Below, in pieces: positions 1-7,364 of a stretch of DNA of 64,000 bases. The stretch is from Acidobacteriota bacterium (GTDB lineage Bacteria > Acidobacteriota > Terriglobia > Versatilivoradales > Versatilivoraceae), in assembly GCA_022826755.1 (NCBI GenBank), contig JAJDUG010000072.1, positions 1-64,000 of the forward strand, given 5' to 3'. Position 1 is the first letter of the stretch. Each line of letters begins with the position of its first letter. The notes under the pieces were generated by a model. That model did no database searches, was not told where the DNA came from, and saw nothing but the letters and a program-made list of their open reading frames with translations. The position numbers and the translations under genes were made by a program.

Positions 1-304
1 ACAAGACAAACTCATCCGGACGCAGCGGCTGACCTTCCCAAAGGCCTTGGTAGAGATCGAGCAGGCGGCTGGCCTTGGCGAAGAAGTCCCGGTCGCGGGG
101 AAACAGCCAGCAGCGATACTGCCAGGGACGGATGGCATCCTGGTGGAGCCAGCGCCAGACGGTGGTACCGCTGATGGAGGCCACCAGGCCGGATTGACAG
201 ACCTGTCGGGCCAGACCGCGGTGGCTCCAGCGCGAAAGGGGAACCCCCTGACGGGCTGGCAACTCGCAGGCGAGGGCCTTAACCTGAACCACGATCTCTG
301 GGGG
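1..304 (-). pseudogene. IS630-family transposase, continuation in the shifted frame (partial)
   Basis: Reading leftward from about position 301 in the frame offset by one base gives a continuous IS630 transposase segment. It includes LSRWSHRGLARQV, SISGTTVWRWLHQDAIRPWQ and FFAKASRLLDLYQGLWEG, and stays open to the window edge. This part links the helix-turn-helix region to the first catalytic Asp, which lies outside. It has no start codon of its own at the junction, so it is made only by frameshifting or is dead. Confidence 0.75.
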
Positions 305-572
305 GAAAAGCTCGGGGACGACCCGAGCGATTAAGGTCCTCCAGAGCGGCCAAACGCTTTTGAAAGAAGCGCTTACGCCATTTACTGACGATATCCCGGC
401 CGACATGCAGGTGCTGAGCGATCTGGTGATTGGACAGTCCTTGGTCAGCGAGCAAGATCATCTGAGCGCGTCGAACCTGAAAATACGGCAACGTATACTT
501 TTGGGCTCGTTTGCGAAGCTCACTGGCCTCGGACGGGGTCAATCGGATCTGATAGGGGCTTCTTCGGGGCAC
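279..572 (-). CDS. IS630-family transposase, N-terminal helix-turn-helix frame
   Basis: This frame encodes the DNA-binding part of an IS630 transposase. It starts at a GTG preceded by a GGGAG-like ribosome site. The segment with LSNHQIAQHL, followed by VSKWRKRF and GRPRAFPP, is the typical IS630 helix-turn-helix and linker. The frame then runs into a stop after a C6 run (plus-strand G300-305), while the protein continues in the +1 frame as PEIVVQVKALACELPA. In typical homologs this is one uninterrupted chain, so the extra C is probably an indel. Programmed slippage is the alternative, since some IS630 members are thought to use frameshifting. Confidence 0.8.
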   Translation of the reverse strand: MPRRSPYQIRLTPSEASELRKRAQKYTLPYFQVRRAQMILLADQGLSNHQIAQHLHVGRDIVSKWRKRFFQKRLAALEDLNRSGRPRAFPPRDRGSG

Positions 573-637
573 TCTGGACTACTCCCGGCTGTCCATTGTA
601 CCTCAAGTAGCCCCTTACAGACTAGCTATAATACGTA

Positions 638-1453
638 TTAGTATTTAAGTTCACGTGTACTAAGCTGCATCGAGCCACTGACTGCAGTGCCGCCGGAGTC
701 CGGTAGCGCGGCGGCCAGCAGTCGCTCAAGACGGAGATGGTCCCTCCCCCCAGCGGCACGCAGCAAGCCGTCCCGGTCCGACAACCCATCGCCGCGTCGG
801 AGGATGCTGCGGGCACGGTCATTGACCGCCAGGATCCGCCCACGCTTGTCCAGGTGGAGAATGCCTATCCGAGAGTTGTCGAGCAGGGCGGTCACGGTCG
901 TGGCGCGCCCCTCAGCTCGGACCAGGGTCTGCCGAACGCGGACAAATTGCCGGATGTGGGGTACCAAGCGTGTGACCATGTTTACCTGCGAAGAGCCCCA
1001 GCCCGACGAGGCCACGGGATCGCCGAAACCCAAAGAAAGATGGGAGCCATCCGGCTCATTCAGGCGCACATTCAGTCCATTCCGGTACTTGCCCCGAGAA
1101 AATATCTCGTTGAAGGTACGTGAGGTCTTCAGTTCCCTGGCCGTGTAGAGGCTCTTGACCAGCACCAAACTGCTGTCCGGCAGTCGCCGAAAGCGCGGTA
1201 TGCTTTCGTCGATGGGAAAGTAGACCTGAAGGTACTCACGCTCCAGATCCGGGCGGCGATGCCCCCGGTGGCAGAGACCGACAAAGTGGGCCCGGAAATC
1301 GTCCTGTGGGCCTTCGCAGATGAGGAGGGTATTGCCCGTCAGGCCGCAGGACTCGTCAATCAGGGCTGAGGTGGCCGGCCAGAGGGTATCGTCGAGCATG
1401 GCGTCGTACAATGACGCCACGACGCGCTCGAACGCGTCTCGCTCGCTCATCAC
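638..1453 (-). pseudogene. LuxR-type regulator with PAS-like domain, C-terminus lost at an IS630 junction
   Basis: The 271-residue product has the N-terminal sensory layout of a family of roughly 370-380 aa regulators: an N-terminal region, then a PAS-like domain around residues 190-250 (LLDNSRIGILHLDKRGRILA, VNDRARSILRRGDGL). Such proteins normally end in a LuxR helix-turn-helix, and none is present here. The sequence stops after residues MQLS, where it enters the IS630 end and meets a stop within a few codons. The regulator would lack DNA binding and is most likely inactive. The missing 3' part could lie on the far side of the IS, outside the window. Confidence 0.65.
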
Positions 1454-2055
1454 GACTCCTTCTTAGACATCGCTAGCATAAACAGCGCGGAGGACTCGCC
1501 ATGTGCATGCCAGACGGTGCAACTTGGAGGGTAGCCCCCGGCACCCTGGTAGTCCACAGTCGATGATGCACGCCCCGAGCAATAGTGCTAGGTTGGGGTA
1601 AAAAGCCGGAGAGGTGCCCACAACTGGGATTATCTTAACTCGGTGATCGACAACACCAGCCTCACAGGTTCACCTGCTGGGAGATGTGATGTTAATGGTA
1701 GATATGCTGCAGGTGTCAAGAGATGATACTTTTTGTGTGTCCTCTGGCCTCGGTGCAGTCCAGCATAATTGGGACCGATCCAAGGGCTCGGTGCGCGGTG
1801 GGCAAGGATGATTTGGGCGGGACATCAACTCATGGTGATTCAGTGAATGAGAACATACTTTATCGAGCACTCCATAACAAACAACCCTACGATGAGAGTT
1901 ACCTGCGAGGAAACAGTACCCCGCCGCGCCATTCGAGAGGATCTCCAGTATCAACGTCACGAAGGCCGCCTAGCTTGGGTGGCATAAAGAGGCGCTCTGC
2001 TTGATCGAGTTGGGATCGAGTAAGACCTCTGGCGTGAGAGAAATTCGTGAGGGCT
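1454..2055. other. Intergenic stretch without a recognisable gene
   Basis: About 600 bases between the interrupted regulator and the IS1380-type remnant. Short open frames on both strands show no recognisable family, no convincing ribosome sites and no neighbours in phase. It presumably holds the regulator's promoter; no clear -35/-10 pair was seen. Confidence 0.5.
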
Positions 2056-2815
2056 AGCCCGCATTTCTCACCAGAGTTCAAAAAAGAGCGGTAAAAGGGG
2101 CCATCGAGTCGTTTGAGGCCGAGTTTTTCAAGGTTGGTGGCTAGATCGGTAGCTAGAAGCCAACAGCGTAGGCTTCTGAGCCGCTCCGAGGACCCTCAGG
2201 CGACATTTCCCCCCGAAATCAGCGACACCTCTACCATGGGGCTTGGTGGCCGCACCTTCAAGGACCAGGAGTGACGGTCAAGTCAGAGGCGTATCAGGGA
2301 GGCAGGTGAGCCCAGGCGATGTGGTGACCTGAGCTCCGATCTTGAGCAGTTTGAGTCGGATGGAACCGACAGTTGCCCGGGCCAGAGAGGTCGATTGCAG
2401 CTCCCCTCGTCGCAAGCCCTCCACCAGCACATAGGCGAAGGAAGTTATCAAGAGCCGGAGCTGATTGGCGTGGAAGGAGCGGGTGGAGGTGCGACCGGCG
2501 AACAGATCGAGTTGCTGTTCCTTGATGCGGTTTTCCATCTCCCCGCGGGCACAGTAGATCTGCTCATAGAGGGGTTGAGCGGGATAGTCACGAGCCGACA
2601 GGGAGGTGACGACGAAACGGGGGTTGGCGCCACGGGGCAGGACCTCGGCTTTGGCCACCACGCGCCGGCGGCCGTGGGGTTCAAACTCCAGGGGTTTGGT
2701 GTTACACTGTGTCGGCATCGGTTTTCCTCATGGAATCTGGTTAACTCCTGGGCTAAGAGTATTTTACCAGATTCCGAGAACCGATGTCTCCTACCTCTGG
2801 TGAAAAATGCGGGCT
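2056..2815 (-). mobile_element. Internally deleted IS1380-family element with intact terminal inverted repeats
   Basis: The ends are inverted copies of one 20-bp sequence. The left end, 2056-2075, reads agcccgcatttctcaccaga; the right end, 2796-2815, is its complement with one mismatch. Between them lies only the C-terminal third of an IS1380-type transposase. A full IS1380 element is normally about 1.7 kb, so this 760-bp unit has lost most of the transposase gene. The same type of end bounds the small element at 25622-25866, showing that the ends are recognised as a unit. The target duplication is unclear (CTAG on the left, CTAA on the right). Confidence 0.7.
2278..2718 (-). pseudogene. IS1380-family transposase, C-terminal remnant
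   Basis: The 146-residue reading frame carries the C-terminal hallmarks of IS1380 transposases: ANPRFVVTSL, then YCARGEMENRIKEQQLDLFA with the last catalytic Glu region, then NQLRLLITSFAYVLVEGLRR and VGSIRLKLLKIGAQV. A complete protein is about 450 aa, so roughly two thirds, including the first catalytic Asp residues, are missing. The first 12-15 residues look unrelated to the family and are probably read from the deletion junction. It cannot be active on its own. Confidence 0.75.
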
Positions 2816-2895
2816 AAAGAGCCTTGGGGGGCCCGCCGGGGTTCCGGCTTGGCCGGCGGCACGGCGTTTCTCCATCGAATCCGGGAACACTATCG

Positions 2896-4020
2896 ATGTC
2901 CCGATTGCAGAACACCCTGAAGCAGAAGGTGAGGGAGGGCGAGCTCTGGGAGCGGCTGGATGGGAAGCGCATCCGCTGCACCGCCTGCGGCCACTGCTGT
3001 CCCATTCCCGAGGGCCGCCCGGGCGTCTGCCGGGTTCGCTTCAACCGGGGCGGCAAGCTGATGGTTCCCTGGGGATACACCGGAGGGGTGCAGTGCGACC
3101 CCATCGAAAAGAAGCCCTTCTTTCACGCCTACCCGGGGGCGCTGGCCTACAGCTTCGGGATGCTGGGCTGCGACCTGCACTGCGCCTACTGCCAGAACTG
3201 GGTGACCTCCCAGGCCTTGCGAGACCCGGCCGCAGTGGCGCCCGCTCGCAGGACCACGCCCCAGGCCCTGGCCCGGGCGGCGGTGAGGCAGCGGGCCCGG
3301 GTGATGGTGAGCACCTACAACGAGCCGCTGATCACCAGCGAGTGGGCGGTGGCGGTGTTCCGGGAGGCCCGCAGGGAAGGGCTGGCCACCGGGTTCGTCT
3401 CCAACGGCAACGGCACTCCGCAGGTGCTGGAGTACCTGAAACCCTGGGTGGACCTCTACAAGGTGGATCTGAAGAGTTTCCGCGATCGCCAGTACCGCAG
3501 ATTGGGGGGGCGGCTGCAGCCGATCCTGGAGACCATTCGCAGCCTGTTCCGACAAGGGTTCTGGCTCGAGATCGTGACGCTGCTGATCCCGGGATTCAAC
3601 GATTCAGAGGATGAAGTCCGGCGGCTGGCGGCATTCCTGGCGGGCGTGTCTCCCGACATTCCCTGGCATGTGACCGCCTTTCACCAGGACTACAAGATGA
3701 CCGATCCGGACAATACCAGCGCCGAGATGCTGATGGCGGCGGCCGAGATCGGCCGGCAGGAGGGATTGCGCTACGTCTATGCCGGCAACCTGCCGGGCCG
3801 GGTGGGGGACCTGGAGAACACCCGCTGCCCGGATTGCCAAACCCTGCTGATCGAGCGCTTCGGCTACCTGATCCTGGGATACCACCTGACGCCGCAGGGG
3901 GACTGTCCGAGCTGCGGTCTGGCCATTCCCGGGCGCTGGTCCCAATCCTTCCAGGGCCAGGTGGCCGCCCATCCCTTCCTGCCCCGACAGGGAATCAACC
4001 CGCCAAGGGTTTCTTCCTGA
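2896..4020 (+). CDS. amrS: AmmeMemoRadiSam-type radical SAM protein (AmrS/PflA-like)
   Basis: This is a radical SAM protein of the COG1180 pyruvate-formate-lyase-activating-enzyme-like group, 374 aa from the ATG at 2896. Residues 92-99 are CDLHCAYC, the CxxxCxxC site for the 4Fe-4S cluster that cleaves S-adenosylmethionine. An extra Cys cluster near the N-terminus (C28, C31, C34, C35, C45) and the RGGKL segment are typical of the AmmeMemoRadiSam branch. C-terminal CPDC and CPSC pairs suggest a further metal site. The substrate of this family is not established, and its usual AmmeMemo partners are not in the window. An in-frame ATG at 2824 is less likely because it lies within a few bases of the mobile remnant. 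Confidence 0.85.
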   Translation: MSRLQNTLKQKVREGELWERLDGKRIRCTACGHCCPIPEGRPGVCRVRFNRGGKLMVPWGYTGGVQCDPIEKKPFFHAYPGALAYSFGMLGCDLHCAYCQNWVTSQALRDPAAVAPARRTTPQALARAAVRQRARVMVSTYNEPLITSEWAVAVFREARREGLATGFVSNGNGTPQVLEYLKPWVDLYKVDLKSFRDRQYRRLGGRLQPILETIRSLFRQGFWLEIVTLLIPGFNDSEDEVRRLAAFLAGVSPDIPWHVTAFHQDYKMTDPDNTSAEMLMAAAEIGRQEGLRYVYAGNLPGRVGDLENTRCPDCQTLLIERFGYLILGYHLTPQGDCPSCGLAIPGRWSQSFQGQVAAHPFLPRQGINPPRVSS

Positions 4021-4042
4021 AGCCCCCTTCCGACCCGGATTG

Positions 4043-7000
4043 CTACTCGAGTTCCAGCGGAACAAATCCCGCCTCGCGGGCCAGTTGGTTGAAGGCAGCC
4101 GCCTCGCCTCGGCACAGCTCCCGCAGCCGGGCGATCTCAACGTCGATCTGGGCGCAGATCTCGTCGAAGACCTCGTAGGCCTGCCTGGGCGGGGCGGCGT
4201 CGGCAATGCCGACCACGGCTACCAGGCCCCCCAGCTTGGCGTTCAGGCGGTTGGGGTGGCGCAGCCGGTCGAAGGGGGTCTTGTCCTTGGTCTGGATCAA
4301 GGCCTTTTCGATGGAATCCAGTTGCTCCCGCAGGGCCTTGGCCTTTTCGGAGACGGGACTCGATCCCTCCGCGTCGCACTGATTCACCTTTTCGGCGCGC
4401 CGCGACCACTCGGACAGTTGCTCTTGCAGGCGGCGGGTCAGGTTGATGGCCCGGTTGGTCTGCGACAGCTTGTCCCGAATTCTGGTCCACAACTCGAACT
4501 GTGCCTGAAAGTCCTCGGGCGTTGCCTCCACCCGGGGGTCCTTGAGAATCTCGAAGCTTTCGGTGCAGGTCCGACCAGCCGCGCTCAGACGCACCTCATA
4601 GGCGCCGGGAGGGGCCAGCGGGCCGTTCCCGCTCTTCTCCCGAGTGCCGAAGAGGGTGGATTGGTCCTTGTCCCGTTCCTCCACTTTCTCGGCGTCGGGG
4701 TAGTGCATATCCCAGACGAAGCGATTCAGCCCGGGACGAGCCGTGACGTAACGGTCCGCCTTGGCGGAGGCGTCCGCGCCTTCCGCTTCCTCCGACTCCT
4801 CAGGCTTGCTGGTGAAGGTCTTGATCTCCCGGCCGCCGGCGTCGAGAAAGGTCAGTGAGATGGGCTCTCCGGGCGCCTCGGCCAGCACGTAGTAGACGAT
4901 GACTCCCGGGGGCGGGTTCTGGCCGGCGTCCAGGAAGCGGCGGACCGGTTCGCCCTCGGGGGTCTCGTCCTGGTAGTAGCAGGCGTTGCCCCCCAGGCCC
5001 AACATGTAGTTCTTGCCCTTGTTGTCGGCGAACATGTTGACGCTCCAGTTCAGCCGGGTGCGGTAGGTGGGACGGGGAGGGAAGAGGCCGGCGGCGGCCC
5101 CGGCGGACTCGGGGTCCAGCCGGCGCAAGGGTGTCAGGTCGTCCAGAATCCAGAAGGAACGCCCATGGGTGCCGGCCACCAGGTCGGAATCCTTGATCTT
5201 GAGGTCGTAGACCGGCACCACCGGGAGATTGTTCCGCAGCGGCTGCCAGTGTTCTCCGTCGTCGAAGGTGACGAAGACACCGGTCTCGGTGCCGACGAAA
5301 AGCAGGCCCGGACGGACCGGGTCGGCTCTCACCACCCGGGTGATCTGATCCCGGGGAAAGTCTCCGGTGATGCCGCGCCAGCTCCGGCCGTAGTCCTCGG
5401 TCTTGTAGAGGTAGGGACGGTAGTCGTCCAGCTTGTAGCGGGTGGCGGAGACATAGGCCGTTGCCGGATCGTGGGGGGACACCTCCAGGCAACCCACGTA
5501 GGACCACTCCGGTAGCTCGGGCGGGGTGATGTTGTCCCAGTGGGCGCCGCCGTCTCGGGAGAGATGGACCAGCCCGTCGTCGGTGCCCGCCCAGAAAACG
5601 CCGGGCCGGTGCTTCGATTCCACGAAGGTGGAGAGGGTGGCGTACCCTTCGGCGCCGCTGGCGTCCTTGGTGACGGGCCCGCCGGAAGCCTCCAGCTTGC
5701 CGGGGTCGTTCCGGGAGAGGTCCGGACTGATGGCTTCCCAACTGCCGCCGCCGTCGAGGCTGCGGAAGAGGATGTTTCCGCCGGCGTAGAGCACCTTGGG
5801 GTCATGGGGCGAAATGGCGATGGGATAGGTCCAGGCGAAGCGGTACTTGAGGTCCTTGGGCGCCCAGCCCGTCGACTCCTCGGGCCACACGTTGACCAGG
5901 CGGATCTGCCCGGTCTTGCGATCGTAACGCTGCAACACGCCGTTGCCCCCCGGCGAGCTCCCAATCGCTCCCAGGTAGACGATGTCCGGGTTCTCGGGCT
6001 GGACGGCGATGAATCCGCTCTCTCCCGTGCCGGGGGAGTAGCAGTGGCTCCAGGCGATGGCGCCGTACTCGGTGGCGCTGGGAACGCAAATGGAGGCGTT
6101 GTCCTGCTGGGTGGCGTAGACCCGGTAGGGGTATTGGTTGTCGATATCGATGCGGTAGAGCTGCGAGGTGAGCTGGTTGTAGATGGTCGACCAGCTCCGG
6201 CCGCCGTTGAAGGAGATGCAGGCGCCGCCGTCGTTCCCCTGAACCAGGTGGCGGGGATCGCGCGGGTCGATCCACAGGTCGTGGTTGTCTCCGTGGGGTG
6301 TGGTCACCTGCTCGAAGCGGCGGCCTCCGTCGGTGGACTTCCACATCTTGAGGTTGGTGACGTAGACGGTGTCGGCGTGGCAGGGGTCGGCGAAGACGTG
6401 GCAGTAGTACCAGGGCCGGTGCATCAGGTCGCGGTTGTCGCTGACCCGCTGCCACTGCTGCCCGCCGTCATCCGACCGGTAGAGGCCCTCCTGCTCCGAC
6501 TCCACGATGGCCCAGACCCGGTCCGCCTGGGCCGGCGAGACGGCCACGCCGATCTTGCCCTTGATTCCCTTGGGTAGTCCCTGGTTGTTGCTGATTTCGG
6601 TCCAGGTGTCGCCGCCGTCGGTGGACTTGAAAAGGCCGCTGTCGGGCCCGCCGCTGGAGAGGGACCAGAAGTTGCGGTAGGTCTCCCAGATGGAGGCGTA
6701 GAGCAGACGGGGGTTGTTGGGGTCCATGGCCAGATCCACCGCGCCGGCCTTGGGGCTGCAGTAGAGCACCTGTTCCCAGGTGCGGCCGCCGTCGGTGGAG
6801 CGGTAGACGCCCCGCTCCGGGTTGGGGCCGAAGGCGTGGCCCAGGGCCGCCACGTAGACCAGGTCGGGATCGTTCGGATGAACGCGGATCTCGCCGATAT
6901 GGCGGGTCTCCTCCAGTCCCAGGTGGGTCCAGGTCTTGCCGGCGTCGGTGGACTTGTAGACCCCGTCCCCGTAGGAAACGTCCAGGCGAATGGTGGTTTC

Positions 7001-7270
7001 GCCGGTGCCGGCGTAGATGACGTTGGGGTCCGATGGAGCTACCGCCAGGGCGCCGATGGAGGAGGTGTTCAAGAAGCCGTCGGAGACGTTTTCCCAGTAG
7101 GTGCCCCCGTCGGTGGTCTTCCACACGCCACCGGCCACCGCTCCGAAATAGGCGGTCATGGGGTCCACCGGGTCGCCCGCCACGGCCACCACCCGGCCGC
7201 CGCGGGGGGGGCCGATGCAGCGCCACTGGAGGTCCTGCAAGAAGCTGGGATCGTAGGGGGGGGTGCTCAT
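4043..7270 (-). CDS. Large VPS10/BNR (Asp-box) beta-propeller protein
   Basis: The 1075-residue product has many repeats of the form S-T-D-G-G-x-T-W, the Asp-box turn of sialidase and sortilin-type propellers, over roughly the first 700 residues (for example KTTDGGTYW, KSTDAGKTW, RSTDGGRTW, KSTDGGDTW). A C-terminal region of about 350 residues is predicted mixed and partly coiled. Related proteins in Acidobacteriota and Bacteroidota are called glycosyl hydrolases, but no glycosidase activity can be read from the sequence. The start at 7270 is chosen because AGAAGGGAG precedes it, while the in-frame ATG at 7306 has no ribosome site. No signal peptide is visible, which is odd for this family. 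It lies just downstream of the TonB receptor on the same strand. Confidence 0.8.
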   Translation of the reverse strand: MSTPPYDPSFLQDLQWRCIGPPRGGRVVAVAGDPVDPMTAYFGAVAGGVWKTTDGGTYWENVSDGFLNTSSIGALAVAPSDPNVIYAGTGETTIRLDVSYGDGVYKSTDAGKTWTHLGLEETRHIGEIRVHPNDPDLVYVAALGHAFGPNPERGVYRSTDGGRTWEQVLYCSPKAGAVDLAMDPNNPRLLYASIWETYRNFWSLSSGGPDSGLFKSTDGGDTWTEISNNQGLPKGIKGKIGVAVSPAQADRVWAIVESEQEGLYRSDDGGQQWQRVSDNRDLMHRPWYYCHVFADPCHADTVYVTNLKMWKSTDGGRRFEQVTTPHGDNHDLWIDPRDPRHLVQGNDGGACISFNGGRSWSTIYNQLTSQLYRIDIDNQYPYRVYATQQDNASICVPSATEYGAIAWSHCYSPGTGESGFIAVQPENPDIVYLGAIGSSPGGNGVLQRYDRKTGQIRLVNVWPEESTGWAPKDLKYRFAWTYPIAISPHDPKVLYAGGNILFRSLDGGGSWEAISPDLSRNDPGKLEASGGPVTKDASGAEGYATLSTFVESKHRPGVFWAGTDDGLVHLSRDGGAHWDNITPPELPEWSYVGCLEVSPHDPATAYVSATRYKLDDYRPYLYKTEDYGRSWRGITGDFPRDQITRVVRADPVRPGLLFVGTETGVFVTFDDGEHWQPLRNNLPVVPVYDLKIKDSDLVAGTHGRSFWILDDLTPLRRLDPESAGAAAGLFPPRPTYRTRLNWSVNMFADNKGKNYMLGLGGNACYYQDETPEGEPVRRFLDAGQNPPPGVIVYYVLAEAPGEPISLTFLDAGGREIKTFTSKPEESEEAEGADASAKADRYVTARPGLNRFVWDMHYPDAEKVEERDKDQSTLFGTREKSGNGPLAPPGAYEVRLSAAGRTCTESFEILKDPRVEATPEDFQAQFELWTRIRDKLSQTNRAINLTRRLQEQLSEWSRRAEKVNQCDAEGSSPVSEKAKALREQLDSIEKALIQTKDKTPFDRLRHPNRLNAKLGGLVAVVGIADAAPPRQAYEVFDEICAQIDVEIARLRELCRGEAAAFNQLAREAGFVPLELE

Positions 7271-7364
7271 GAGCGGGGCTCCCTTCTGAGGAGGGGCGAC
7301 CCGCATGACCGCGGGGCCGCCGGAAATATGACGGGCACCATTATATATCGGCTAGAGGCCGGAG

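Larger units (their letters stand above)
1..661 (-). mobile_element. IS630-family insertion sequence, partial at the left window edge
   Basis: The minus strand encodes the N-terminal half of an IS630-family transposase (279-572, continuing in another frame to position 1). The element ends close to 655-661, where the coding sequence of the neighbouring LuxR-like gene abruptly changes to an unrelated AT-rich stretch. IS630 elements insert at TA, and TA dinucleotides lie at the junction. The catalytic DDE part and the other terminal repeat lie outside the window, so the exact ends are inferred. Confidence 0.75.
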
